From: Aquamicrobium sp. LC103 | GTDB taxonomy: Bacteria > Pseudomonadota > Alphaproteobacteria > Rhizobiales > Rhizobiaceae | Direction: 5' to 3' | NCBI RefSeq assembly: GCF_001014615.2 | Contig: NZ_LBCQ02000014.1 | Location: 124,001-188,000 of the forward strand | Length of the DNA: 64,000 nt | Made by a program: the position numbers and the translations under genes | The notes under the pieces: model-generated | Databases searched by the model: none | What the model was told of the DNA's origin: nothing | What the model saw: the letters and a program-made list of their open reading frames with translations, nothing else | Shown: piece by piece, positions 27,801-36,623 of the stretch | Numbering within the stretch: position 1 is the stretch's first letter | How the letters are laid out: every line of letters begins with the position of its first letter

Positions 27801-29402
27801 ATGCACCGCTTCGCCGAACTCCTCGACCGGCTGCTGCTCACGCCCTCGCGCAACGCGAAATTGCGGCTGATGATCGACTATTTCCGGGAGACGCCCGACC
27901 CGGATCGCGGGCTGGCGCTGGCGGCCATCACCGGCAATCTCTCCTTCTCCTCGGTCAAACCGGCGATGCTGCGCACGCTCGTGATGGAGCGCATGGACGC
28001 GGTGCTGTTCTCCTATTCCTACGATTATGTCGGCGATCTTGCCGAGACCATCTCACTCGTCTGGAACACATCCGTTGGCGCGCAGGCCAACGACCGCGAG
28101 ATCAGCCTGTCCTTCGCGGTCGAGCGCCTGCTGTCGGCGAGCCGGTCGGACGGGCCACGCGTTCTCGCCGATCTCCTCGACCGGCTCGAGGCGCCCTCCC
28201 GTTTCGCCGTCATCAAGCTCGTCACCGGCGGGCTCAGGGGGGGCGTGTCCGCCCGCCTCGCCAAGCAGGCCCTGGCCGACTACGGCGAGGTCGAAGTGCA
28301 CGACATCGAGGAAATCTGGCACGGGCTGAAGCCACCCTATACGGAGTTGTTCGACTGGCTCGACGGCCGGGCCGCGAAGCCAGAGCGCACCGCGCTCGCG
28401 ATGTTCCGCCCGGTGATGCTTTCCAATCCGGTCGAGGACAGCGACCTCGCCCGCATCGAGCCCGCCGACTACGCGGCGGAATGGAAATGGGACGGCATCC
28501 GCGTGCAGGCGGTCGCCGAAGGCGGGCTGCGCCGGCTCTATTCACGCACCGGCGACGACATTTCCGGTGCGTTTCCGGATCTCGTCGAGGCGATGGATTT
28601 CGCCGGAGCGCTCGACGGCGAACTGCTGGTAGGCAGGCCGCCCGAACATACGGGCAGCTTCTCCGATCTGCAGCAGAGGCTGAACAGGAAGACGGTGGCG
28701 CAAAAGACGATGCGCGACTATCCCGCCTTCGTGCGCTGCTACGATCTCCTGCAGCAGGGCGAAGAGGACCTGCGTGCCCTCCCCTTCGCCGAGCGGCGGA
28801 AGCGCCTCGAGGCATTCGTACCCACGCTCGATCCGGAACGGTTCGACCTGTCGCCGCTCGTGTCCTTCGGCGACTGGCAGCATCTCAATGCATTGCGGCT
28901 CGACCCGCCGCACCCGATCATCGAAGGGGTGATGCTGAAGCGGCTGGATTCCGCTTATGTGCCGGGCCGTCCCAAGGGTCCCTGGTTCAAATGGAAACGC
29001 GATCCCTACACGATCGACGCGGTGCTGATGTATGCGCAGCGCGGCCACGGCAAGCGCTCCAGCTTCTATTCCGACTATACGTTCGGCGTGTGGACGGGCC
29101 CGGAGAACAAGCTCGAGCTGGTTCCGGTCGGCAAGGCATATTTCGGCTTCACCGACGAGGAGCTGAGACAGATCGACAAATATGTGCGCGACAACACGGT
29201 CGAGCGCTTCGGCCCGGTGCGCTCGGTTCGCGCCGACCCGAACCACGGGCTGGTGATGGAAGTCGCCTTCGAGGGGCTCAACCGCTCCACCCGCCACAAA
29301 TCGGGCGTGGCGATGCGGTTTCCGCGGATATCGCGGCTGCGCTGGGACAAGCCGGCGGCGGAGGCCGACCGGCTCGAAACGCTCACCGCAATGCTCGTCT
29401 AG
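27801..29402 (+). CDS. ATP-dependent DNA ligase of the ligase-associated repair cassette
   Basis: 533 aa. N-terminal ligase domain (residues 1-200), then the adenylation domain with lysine motif KWDGIR at 229-234, further motifs DGELLVG and EGVMLKR, and the OB-fold end with KWKRDPYTIDAVLM. It seals DNA nicks using ATP, separate from the NAD-dependent housekeeping LigA. Family name in databases: cisplatin damage response ATP-dependent DNA ligase. Second gene after the MBL exonuclease. It is followed by a hairpin repeat element. Confidence 0.95.
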   Translation: MHRFAELLDRLLLTPSRNAKLRLMIDYFRETPDPDRGLALAAITGNLSFSSVKPAMLRTLVMERMDAVLFSYSYDYVGDLAETISLVWNTSVGAQANDREISLSFAVERLLSASRSDGPRVLADLLDRLEAPSRFAVIKLVTGGLRGGVSARLAKQALADYGEVEVHDIEEIWHGLKPPYTELFDWLDGRAAKPERTALAMFRPVMLSNPVEDSDLARIEPADYAAEWKWDGIRVQAVAEGGLRRLYSRTGDDISGAFPDLVEAMDFAGALDGELLVGRPPEHTGSFSDLQQRLNRKTVAQKTMRDYPAFVRCYDLLQQGEEDLRALPFAERRKRLEAFVPTLDPERFDLSPLVSFGDWQHLNALRLDPPHPIIEGVMLKRLDSAYVPGRPKGPWFKWKRDPYTIDAVLMYAQRGHGKRSSFYSDYTFGVWTGPENKLELVPVGKAYFGFTDEELRQIDKYVRDNTVERFGPVRSVRADPNHGLVMEVAFEGLNRSTRHKSGVAMRFPRISRLRWDKPAAEADRLETLTAMLV

Positions 29403-29445
29403 GGCAGTTCAGGTTTTCACCGAAACACCTCCTCCACCATTTCGT

Positions 29446-29590
29446 GGTTCCCCTCCCCCATGAAAATGGGGGAGGATCCACGGGGCGGCCGGCCGCGACG
29501 CCGGTTCCTCACCTGCGGAGCAGGGGGGTCCGAAGGACGGGCGAGACAAGCGGCTCGCCCTGAAGGACCACGCGAAGCGTGGTGAGGGGG
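29446..29590. repeat. Intergenic repeat with three hairpins
   Basis: Non-coding spacer between the DNA ligase gene and the next, convergent gene. Three perfect stems: CCTCCCCCAT / ATGGGGGAGG with GAAA loop (29452-29475), GGGCGAG / CTCGCCC (29539-29560) and CCACGC / GCGTGG with GAA loop (29568-29582). Like the element at 9041-9239 it has the mosaic palindrome look of rhizobial intergenic repeats. The first stem could also act as a transcription end, though no T run follows. Confidence 0.65.
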
Positions 29591-29643
29591 CGTTTCAAGC
29601 GACGATTCCATTTCATCTGGAAACACCCCAGGGAGCCGGGCGG

Positions 29644-30702
29644 TCAGTTCGCCGGCGAGACGCGGATTTCGTAGATATCCACCGCCTTGTTGCCGTTCTC
29701 GATGTCCGACCTGATGGCGATCGCGCCCGACGCGCCGGGATTCGCGTCCGGCAGATCCATCTCGAACAGGAAGTCCTCGCGCGTCGCTCCGACTGCGTAG
29801 CGCTTGCGACCGCAATCGCCGAGCTCGCCGAGATTGCATTCGACGGAAATCTGCGTCTCCTGCCCATCCTCGGCGCTGGCGACGATATTGAAGACGGCCC
29901 GCCTGCCGGCGATCTGTTCGAGAACGCCCTGTCCGACATCGAACAGCACGGCAGCGCCCGACGTTCCGGAGCGGATGCGGATGAATTGCTGGCCGTCCTC
30001 CTCCATCGCCTCGGCGGTCGAGCCGCCCGGAGCGGTGACCGTGGTCGGGTCCGAAGGCTGGAAGACGGGAATCCAGTTCTCCAACTGCTCCGCGCGACCG
30101 GGCGCAAGCGGCTCCGAACTCGTTTCGGGCTGATAGTCCTCGCCGCCCAGTTCCTGGGGGGGGTTGGGAACGCTCCGGTCGCGCTGCGCCTGCGACTGGA
30201 AAATGCCGCTGCCGATCGACCACCAGGCGCCGATCGCCAGGAGGCAGAGCGCGGTGACGGCGATGAAGCCCATCACATAGGGCCGCCCCCTGCGTCGCGG
30301 CTTGCGGTATTCGCCGGCGGGCGCCTCGACCTCCCTCGCCCCGCGCGCGCCAGACCAGTCGTCGCGTTCCATGCGCGGCTCGAACACCGGCTCCCTGCGT
30401 GGCGATTGAGCACGCGAGCCGTTGCCGCCATTCGCGACCGGCGGCGCCGCCGAAGCAGTTCCGCCGGCGACATCGGGATCCACCGCCGGCACGGCCGGGA
30501 TGAATTCGGATTCGATCTCCGAGATCTTCGCCGACAGCGCCTGACGGCGCCGCATCGCCGTTTCGACCGTCGTCTGGGGATTTGCCTTCAGCGCCTTGTC
30601 GAGCGCGGCGAAAGCCGACCGGTAGACCTTCTCGCGAAAAGCGCGGTCCTGCGAGTCGCCCTTGCCGAAAGCATTTCTGATCGCTTTTTCGAACGGGTCC
30701 AA
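29644..30702 (-). CDS. Single-pass membrane protein of unknown function
   Basis: Not recognised by name. About 352 aa. The N-terminal cytoplasmic part is helical (FEKAIRNAFGKGDSQDRAFR; LDKALKANPQTTVETAMRRR). A Pro/Gly/Arg-rich linker follows, then one membrane helix (YVMGFIAVTALCLLAIGAWW near 150-170) and a beta-rich periplasmic domain ending EIRVSPAN with a possible disulfide (CNLGELGDC). It looks conserved in style rather than random. Both candidate starts are TTG: 30702 has AGGGGCGG just upstream and is preferred over 30720. It may be a stress- or envelope-related protein; nothing in the context decides. Confidence 0.7.
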   Translation of the reverse strand: MDPFEKAIRNAFGKGDSQDRAFREKVYRSAFAALDKALKANPQTTVETAMRRRQALSAKISEIESEFIPAVPAVDPDVAGGTASAAPPVANGGNGSRAQSPRREPVFEPRMERDDWSGARGAREVEAPAGEYRKPRRRGRPYVMGFIAVTALCLLAIGAWWSIGSGIFQSQAQRDRSVPNPPQELGGEDYQPETSSEPLAPGRAEQLENWIPVFQPSDPTTVTAPGGSTAEAMEEDGQQFIRIRSGTSGAAVLFDVGQGVLEQIAGRRAVFNIVASAEDGQETQISVECNLGELGDCGRKRYAVGATREDFLFEMDLPDANPGASGAIAIRSDIENGNKAVDIYEIRVSPAN

Positions 30703-30869
30703 CGGCCGCCCCTGTCGCAAACGGGAATTTTTCCTACGACATGGTTAGCCTTAGCCGACCGTTCAATCAACGGCAGGCAGCGCGGAATGCCCAGGAAGCT
30801 GATCCCGCAGGTCCGTCGCCGCTTTTCCCATCGCGGCAGTTGCTCCGGATTTCCGATCTGCTAAGAAGA

Positions 30870-30889
30870 TGACGTTTACGCAAACGTCA
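30870..30889 (+). promoter_or_regulatory. MerR-type operator upstream of nitronate monooxygenase
   Basis: TGACGTTTACGCAAACGTCA, exactly the minus-strand sequence of the site at 15991-16010 in front of the acyl-CoA dehydrogenase operon. It lies 26 bases before the ATG at 30916, in promoter position. This implies common control by the MerR regulator at 16110-16550. Confidence 0.75.
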
Positions 30890-30915
30890 AAACATCGACT
30901 GGGAGAGACGCGACG

Positions 30916-31869
30916 ATGGCGCTGCCGAACATCCTCAAGGAAAACCTCCGCATTCCGGCCGTCGGCTCGCCGCTCTTCATCATTTCCCATCCGCCGCTGG
31001 TGCTCGCGCAATGCAAGGCGGGCATCGTCGGCTCCTTTCCCGCGCTCAACGCCAGGCCCGAGGCCCAGCTCGACGAATGGCTCGCCGAGATCACCGAGGA
31101 GCTGCGCGATCACGACGAGAAACATCCGGACCGCAAGGCCGCGCCGTTCGCCGTCAACCAGATCGTCCACAAGTCGAACGCGAGGCTCGAACACGACCTG
31201 TCGCTTTGCGTGAAATACAAGGTGCCGATCGTCATCTCCTCGCTCGGCGCGGTCGAGGAGGTCAACCAGGCCGTCCATTCCTACGGCGGCATCGTGCTGC
31301 ACGACATCATCCATGACCGTCATGCCCGCAAGGCGATCGAGAAGGGCGCGGACGGGCTGATCGCGGTGGCGGTGGGCGCCGGCGGCCATGCCGGCACGCT
31401 GTCGCCATTCGCGCTGATCCAGGAAATCCGACACTGGTTCGACGGGCCGCTGCTGCTTTCCGGCGCGATCGCCAATGGCGGCGCGATTCTGGCAGCCCAG
31501 GCGATGGGCGCCGACATGGCCTATATCGGCTCCCCCTTTATCGCCACGACGGAAGCCCGCGCGAACGACGATTACAAGCAGATGATCGTTGAGGCGAAGG
31601 CGGCGGACATCGTCTATTCCAACCTCTTCACCGGCATTCACGGCAACTATCTGAAAGGCTCGATCCGCGCCTCCGGGATGGATCCCGACAATCTGCCGGT
31701 CTCCGATCCCTCGAAGATGAATTTCGGCAGCGACAAATCGAAGGCCTGGAGGGACATCTGGGGCTGCGGACAGGGGATCGGCGCCGTGACGGAGATCGTC
31801 GGCGCCGCGGATCTGGTCGATCGGCTGGTCCGGGAATATGAGGAGGCGAGGCACAAGCTCGCCGCCTGA
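30916..31869 (+). CDS. Nitronate monooxygenase (2-nitropropane dioxygenase family)
   Basis: FMN-dependent TIM-barrel enzyme, 317 aa, cytoplasmic. Typical segments: LFIISHPPLVLAQCKAGIVG, AVGAGGHAGTLSPFALIQEI (with the catalytic-type His in GGHAGTLS) and GAIANGGAILAAQAMGADMA (FMN phosphate loop). Family members oxidise nitronates or act as enoyl reductase-like enzymes, so the true substrate may be an acyl thioester. The ATG follows GGGAGAG. The MerR operator just upstream links it to the acyl-CoA dehydrogenase operon, which favours a role in acyl-CoA metabolism (inference). Confidence 0.9.
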   Translation: MALPNILKENLRIPAVGSPLFIISHPPLVLAQCKAGIVGSFPALNARPEAQLDEWLAEITEELRDHDEKHPDRKAAPFAVNQIVHKSNARLEHDLSLCVKYKVPIVISSLGAVEEVNQAVHSYGGIVLHDIIHDRHARKAIEKGADGLIAVAVGAGGHAGTLSPFALIQEIRHWFDGPLLLSGAIANGGAILAAQAMGADMAYIGSPFIATTEARANDDYKQMIVEAKAADIVYSNLFTGIHGNYLKGSIRASGMDPDNLPVSDPSKMNFGSDKSKAWRDIWGCGQGIGAVTEIVGAADLVDRLVREYEEARHKLAA

Positions 31870-31879
31870 TGGAACCTGG

Positions 31880-31906
31880 AATACCGGAAATACCGGAAAT
31901 ACCGGA
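31880..31906. repeat. Three perfect 9-bp tandem copies
   Basis: AATACCGGA repeated three times without change, just after the nitronate monooxygenase stop. A simple-sequence tract; no function is evident. Confidence 0.85.
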
Positions 31907-31942
31907 CGCTGAGGATCGAATGGCCCGCCGCTCGAGACGAGA

Positions 31943-33190
31943 TTAAAGCGCCGCGGCGCGCGCGAGCAGGATGTCGCGCTCGCGGCCATTCCTGGTCAGC
32001 GCCGCCGCCTTCTCGAACTCCGCCCGCGCCTCGTCCTTACGGCCCAGCTTCTCGAGAAAATCACCGCGCACGGTGGGCAGCAGGTGATAGGGCACGAGCG
32101 ACGGTTCTTCCCTGAGCCCCTCGACCAGCTCCAGTCCGGCCGCCGGTCCATAGGCCATGGAAACCGCCACGGCGCGGTTCAGCTCGACGATCGGCGACGG
32201 CATGATTTCGCCAAGCGCGGCATAGAGCGCCGCGATCCGCGCCCAGTCCGTGTCTTCAGCCTTGCGCGCCCTTGCATGGCAGGCGGCTATCGCCGCCTGG
32301 ACGACATAGGGGCCAAGCGCGTCGGAAAGCGACTCCGCGCGCTGCAGGGCGGCAAGCCCGCGCCTGATCAGCAGATGGTTCCAGCGCGAGCGGTCCTGAT
32401 CGGCCAGCAGCACCGGCTCGCCCTTCGGCCCGACACGGGCGGCGAAGCGGGACGCCTGGATTTCCATCAGCGCGACAAGGCCGTGCACTTCCGGCTCGTT
32501 CGGCGCCAATTGCGCGAGGATGCGGCCGAGCCGGAGCGCCTCCTGCGACAGTTGCGGCCTGATCCAGTCCTCGCCGGCCGTAGCCGCATAGCCTTCGTTG
32601 AAAATCAGATAGACCACCTCCAGCACGGAAGAGAGCCGCTTCGCCATCTCCTCGCCGCGCGGCACCTCGAATGGAACGCGCGCCTCCGACAATGTCCGCT
32701 TGGCACGGACGATGCGCTGCGCGACCGTCGGCTCCGGCACCAGGAAAGCCCGGGCGATCTCGTCAGTCGTCAGCCCGCCGAGCAGGCGCAGGGTCAGCGC
32801 CACCCGCGCCTCCGAAGAGAGGATCGGATGGCAGGAGGTGAAGATCAGCCGCAGAAGGTCGTCGCCGACATGGTCGTCCAGCGCCTCGTCGGGATCGGGC
32901 GGTGCGTCGGTTTCGATATCGTGGCCGATTTCCTCGAGCTTGCGGCCCAGGCGCTTGTTGCGCCGCAGCAGGTCGATCGCACGGTTGCGGCCGGTGGCCA
33001 TGAGCCAGGCGCCGGGATTGCGCGGCACGCCCTGCTCCGGCCACTGCTTGAGGGCGACGACCAGCGCATCCTGCGCGAGTTCCTCGGCTATGCCGACGTC
33101 GCGCACGATCCGCGCCAGCCCGGCGATGAGCCTCGGCTGCTCGATCCGCCAGACGGTTTCTATGGTCCGATGTACATTCTCCGTCGTCAC
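31943..33190 (-). CDS. ECF-like RNA polymerase sigma factor with C-terminal TPR/DUF6596-type domain
   Basis: 415 aa sigma-70 family protein of the long ECF group usually paired with YciI proteins. Region 2 spans about residues 15-80 (VGIAEELAQDALVVALKQWP; MATGRNRAIDLLRR) and region 4 about 115-170 (LRLLGGLTTDEIARAFLVPE, PTVAQRIVRAKRTLSEARVP). The C-terminal half is helical and includes GEIMPSPIVELNRAVAVSMA, the conserved core of this group. GTG start at 33190. The YciI gene lies 98 bases upstream on the same strand, the typical arrangement; the YciI protein is presumed to modulate the sigma factor. Confidence 0.92.
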   Translation of the reverse strand: MTTENVHRTIETVWRIEQPRLIAGLARIVRDVGIAEELAQDALVVALKQWPEQGVPRNPGAWLMATGRNRAIDLLRRNKRLGRKLEEIGHDIETDAPPDPDEALDDHVGDDLLRLIFTSCHPILSSEARVALTLRLLGGLTTDEIARAFLVPEPTVAQRIVRAKRTLSEARVPFEVPRGEEMAKRLSSVLEVVYLIFNEGYAATAGEDWIRPQLSQEALRLGRILAQLAPNEPEVHGLVALMEIQASRFAARVGPKGEPVLLADQDRSRWNHLLIRRGLAALQRAESLSDALGPYVVQAAIAACHARARKAEDTDWARIAALYAALGEIMPSPIVELNRAVAVSMAYGPAAGLELVEGLREEPSLVPYHLLPTVRGDFLEKLGRKDEARAEFEKAAALTRNGRERDILLARAAAL

Positions 33191-33288
33191 GGCGGCGGAT
33201 CAGATCACCGGACAGCGCTTCGCGCAAGGGCGGATTGGCGGGTTTGAAGGCTCGATCATCGAGCGGCCACCCTACCCGCCACAGGCCG

Positions 33289-33714
33289 CTACCGCGCCTT
33301 TCGGCCAGCGGCCTCGTGCATTTCCGTGAATCCGGCAGTCGCCTGCTGCAAGTCCTCCGGAAAGTCGGAGAATTCCTGGACCTGGCGGATCTCGATCGTC
33401 TCGTTCTCGGAGGCCGGGCAACGCTTCGCCCATTCGATGGCTTCCTCGCGCGAGCGCACATCGATCATCCAATAACCACCCAGCACTTCCTTCACCTCGG
33501 GAAAGGGCCCGTCCGTGACCGTCGGCTTGCCTCCCTTGAACGACACGCGCGCGCCCATGGAAGGCGGGTGCAACCCGTCGAGCGCGAGCAGCACGCCCGC
33601 ATTCTGCAGTTCCTCATTGTATTTCATCATCGGCCCGACAGCTTCCGCGTCGGGCATCGTGCCGGGCTCCGCATTCTCGTAGCCGCCGGGAATCATAAGC
33701 ATCATGAAACGCAT
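33289..33714 (-). CDS. YciI family protein (DGPF domain)
   Basis: 141 aa with the YCII/DGPF fold: MRFMMLMIPGGYENAEPGTM at the start, and the signature DGPFPEVKEVLGGYWMIDVR near residues 68-87. Often encoded beside SigJ-like ECF sigma factors, as here, where it is the upstream gene of the pair. The exact biochemical role is not established; a regulatory or enzyme-like (dehydrochlorinase-fold) function is proposed for the family. ATG at 33714 with AAAGGATAACC upstream. Confidence 0.92.
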   Translation of the reverse strand: MRFMMLMIPGGYENAEPGTMPDAEAVGPMMKYNEELQNAGVLLALDGLHPPSMGARVSFKGGKPTVTDGPFPEVKEVLGGYWMIDVRSREEAIEWAKRCPASENETIEIRQVQEFSDFPEDLQQATAGFTEMHEAAGRKAR

Positions 33715-33737
33715 TTCGGTTATCCTTTCCTGATCCG

Positions 33738-33780
33738 AAGGCCGTGCCCCGCAGGTTTTCGGCGCGGGGCACGTGCCTTC
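33738..33780. terminator. Strong hairpin downstream of copA
   Basis: Inner stem GTGCCCCGC / GCGGGGCAC (33744-33752 with 33764-33772), extended by outer GAAGGC / GCCTTC (33738-33743 with 33775-33780). It lies about 66 bases past the copA stop and before the YciI gene. There is no T run, so it is a likely transcript end or RNA stabiliser rather than a classic terminator. Confidence 0.55.
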
Positions 33781-33845
33781 ATCCGGACGACGAACGGCAT
33801 GCGGCGGAATCGACAGCGATATCGCGTTTCGCCGGTTTTTTCTCC

Positions 33846-36368
33846 TCAGCCCAGGCGAAGCGAGCGCAATCGCAGCGCATTGGCGATGACCGATACCGAA
33901 GAGAGGCTCATCGCGGCGGCGGCAAGCATCGGCGAAAGCAGCATGCCGAAGACCGGATAGAGTATTCCGGCCGCGATCGGAACGCCGAGCGCGTTGTAGA
34001 CGAAGGCGAAGAACAGGTTCTGCTTGATGTTGCGGATCGTCGCCTGTGCAAGGGTACGCGCCCTGACGATGCCGTTCAAATCGCCCTTGACCAGAGTGAT
34101 GCCGGCGCTCTCCATCGCCACGTCGGCGCCGGTGCCCATGGCGATGCCGACATTGGCGGCGGCAAGCGCCGGCGCGTCGTTGACGCCGTCGCCGGCCATC
34201 GCGACCGAGGCGCCCTTGGCGTGAAGCTCGTCGACCAGCGATTTCTTCGCTTCCGGCAGCATGTCGGCCCGCACCTCGTCGATGCCGAGCTTCGCCGCCA
34301 CCGCCCTGGCCGTACGCTCGTTGTCGCCCGTCGCCATGACGATCCTGAGCCCGCTTTCATGCAGCGCGCGGATCGCATCCGCCGTCGTCTCCTTGATCGG
34401 ATCGGCGACCGCCACCAGGCCGGCAAGCCTGCCGTCGACCGCGACGAACATCGCCGTCTTGCCATCCGAGCGCAGCGCGTCGGCCCTGCCGCCGAGCGCA
34501 TCGACGGCGATGCCCGCATCCGCCATCATCGCGGCATTGCCGAGCTCGACGAGGCGTCCCGCGACCTTGCCGCGCACGCCCTTGCCGGTGACCGCCTCGA
34601 AGTCGGCGGCATCCGAAATGCTGGCGCCACGCTTCTGCCCGCCGGCGACGATCGCCTCGGCCAGCGGATGCTCGGAACCCTTTTCCAGGCTCGCCGCGAA
34701 GCCGAGCAGTTCCTTGCCGTCGAGGCCTTCAACGGCGACGACATCGGTGAGGACGGGCTTGCCCTCGGTGAGCGTACCGGTCTTGTCGACGATCAGCGTG
34801 TCGACGCCGGCGAAGCGCTCCAGCGCCTCGGCATCCTTGATGAGCACGCCCGCCTGCGCGCCGCGCCCGGTCGCCGTCATGATCGACATCGGCGTGGCGA
34901 GGCCGAGAGCGCACGGACAGGCGATGATCAGCACCGAGACCGCCGAGACGATGGCGAAGATCATGCTCGGCTGCGGGCCGAACAGCGCCCATACGATAAA
35001 GGCGACGATGGCCACCAGCACCACGGTCGGCACGAAGTAGTAGGACACGCGGTCGGCCATGCCCTGGATCGGCGCGCGGCTGCGCTGGGCCTTGGCGACC
35101 ATTTCGACGATCTGCGAGAGCATGGTCTCGGAGCCGACCTTCTCGGCACGGATGATCAACGTTCCATTGCGGTTGAGCGTGCCGCCGGTGACGAGATCGC
35201 CCTCGGTCTTCTCTACCGGCACCGGCTCGCCGGTGAGCATGGATTCATCGATCGACGTGCGGCCTTCCAGCACGACGCCATCGACCGGCACGCTGTCGCC
35301 GGGCCGCACGCGCAGCCTGTCGCCGGTCTCGACCTCATCAAGGGGCACGTCGGTCTCGCTGCCGTCCTCGCCGAGGCGCCGCGCCGTCTTCGGGGCGAGG
35401 TCGAGCAGCGCGCGGATCGCCGAGCCGGTGCGCTCGCGCGCCCGCAATTCCAGCACCTGACCGAGGAAGACCAGCGTGACGATGACGGCCGCCGCCTCGA
35501 AATAGACGGGCACGGTATCGCCATGGCCGCGGAACTGGTGCGGGAAGATGTCGGGGAACAGCGTCGCCACCACGCTGTAGAGATAGGCGGCGCCGACGCC
35601 GATCGAGATCAGCGTCCACATGTTCGGGCTGCGGTTGACGATCGATTCCCAGCCGCGATGGAAGAAGGGAATGGCCGCCCACAGCACCACCGGCGTGGCC
35701 AGCGCGAATTCGAGCCAGATCGCGTTGCGCTCGCCGAGCCAGTCGCGCACCGGCAGGCCGAGCATCGGCCCCATGGTGACGGCGAGAAGCGGAAGGGAGA
35801 GCACCGCGCTCACCCAGAAACGCCGGCTGAAATCGATGAGTTCGGGGTTCGGCCCCTCGTCGCCGGTGGGCACGCCCATCGGCTCCAGCGCCATGCCGCA
35901 GAGCGGGCATGAGCCGGGCTTGTCGCGCACGATCTCGGGATGCATCGGACAGGTATATTGCGTGCCCTTCGGCATCGGTTCGGGCTCCGGCCGATCGCCG
36001 AGATATTTTTCGGGCTCCGCCTCGAACTTCTCCTTGCAGCGCGCGGAGCAGAAATAATAACCGGTGCCCTCGTGCCGGGCGAAATGCTTCGCCGTGGCGC
36101 GCTCGACCTTCATGCCGCAGACCGGGTCTGTCGCGGTCATATAGTTTTCAGGATCGGCCGCGAACTTCTTGCGGCAGGAATCGCTGCAGAAATGGTAGAC
36201 GTGCCCGCCATGCTCGACCGTCGGCTTGCCCGCGGACGGGTCGACCGTCATTCCGCAGACGGGATCGCGAATGACGGCTTGCGTCGCCGCGGCTTCCGAT
36301 TTTCCGCCATGGCTGGAGTAGCATGCGCCGCTCCCGTGATGATGGTGGTGGTCGTGATCATGAGACAT
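33846..36368 (-). CDS. copA: Copper-translocating P1B-type ATPase with two YHS domains
   Basis: 840 aa metal pump of the inner membrane that exports Cu(I) or a related soft metal. The N-terminus is His-rich ([14 protein letters not shown]). Two YHS-type modules follow (DPVCGMTV near 35, DPVCGMKV near 81), then a heavy-metal-binding module [10 protein letters not shown]...CPLCGM (about 137-160). The usual CxxC HMA ferredoxin-like domain is absent. The membrane metal site CPCALGL is near 483, the phosphorylation motif DKTGTLT near 525, and the actuator loop reads TGEPVPVEK. Single gene under a CueR-type promoter at 36399-36429. Confidence 0.93.
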   Translation of the reverse strand: MSHDHDHHHHHGSGACYSSHGGKSEAAATQAVIRDPVCGMTVDPSAGKPTVEHGGHVYHFCSDSCRKKFAADPENYMTATDPVCGMKVERATAKHFARHEGTGYYFCSARCKEKFEAEPEKYLGDRPEPEPMPKGTQYTCPMHPEIVRDKPGSCPLCGMALEPMGVPTGDEGPNPELIDFSRRFWVSAVLSLPLLAVTMGPMLGLPVRDWLGERNAIWLEFALATPVVLWAAIPFFHRGWESIVNRSPNMWTLISIGVGAAYLYSVVATLFPDIFPHQFRGHGDTVPVYFEAAAVIVTLVFLGQVLELRARERTGSAIRALLDLAPKTARRLGEDGSETDVPLDEVETGDRLRVRPGDSVPVDGVVLEGRTSIDESMLTGEPVPVEKTEGDLVTGGTLNRNGTLIIRAEKVGSETMLSQIVEMVAKAQRSRAPIQGMADRVSYYFVPTVVLVAIVAFIVWALFGPQPSMIFAIVSAVSVLIIACPCALGLATPMSIMTATGRGAQAGVLIKDAEALERFAGVDTLIVDKTGTLTEGKPVLTDVVAVEGLDGKELLGFAASLEKGSEHPLAEAIVAGGQKRGASISDAADFEAVTGKGVRGKVAGRLVELGNAAMMADAGIAVDALGGRADALRSDGKTAMFVAVDGRLAGLVAVADPIKETTADAIRALHESGLRIVMATGDNERTARAVAAKLGIDEVRADMLPEAKKSLVDELHAKGASVAMAGDGVNDAPALAAANVGIAMGTGADVAMESAGITLVKGDLNGIVRARTLAQATIRNIKQNLFFAFVYNALGVPIAAGILYPVFGMLLSPMLAAAAMSLSSVSVIANALRLRSLRLG

Positions 36369-36398
36369 GGTTGCATCCTTGAACTGCGATTTGCAGCA

Positions 36399-36429
36399 GT
36401 TGTAGGTCTTCCAGTAACTGGAAGGTCAA
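36399..36429 (-). promoter_or_regulatory. CueR/HmrR-type copper-responsive promoter of copA
   Basis: On the minus strand -35 TTGACC (36429-36424) and -10 TACAAC (36404-36399) are separated by exactly 19 bases. The spacer carries the palindrome ACCTTCCAGTTACTGGAAGACC, with arms CTTCCAG / CTGGAAG. This is the classic layout of MerR-family copper promoters, where activation twists the over-long spacer. The CueR/HmrR gene itself is not in this window. Confidence 0.9.
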
Positions 36430-36568
36430 GGGGCTTCGCAACACAAACTTTCAGCCCGGGAAATGGTTCGGCGGCCGGCGGTGTCAATCGCGGCAGGCCC
36501 GACATGCACGCTTCGCGGGCCATCGACCACGCGGCGCGTCCAGGCTTGCCCCCGACGAACCCGCGCCC

Positions 36569-36598
36569 AAAAAGAAGGGGCCAAGCCGGCCCCTTTCA
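36569..36598 (-). terminator. Rho-independent terminator of the cox operon
   Basis: Perfect 8-bp stem AAGGGGCC / GGCCCCTT (36575-36582 with 36588-36595), 5-base loop. On the minus strand it is followed by CTTTTTGGG. It lies 29 bases past the coxM stop. Confidence 0.88.
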
Positions 36599-36623
36599 GA
36601 TCGACGCGTTGCGCGGCAGAGGG

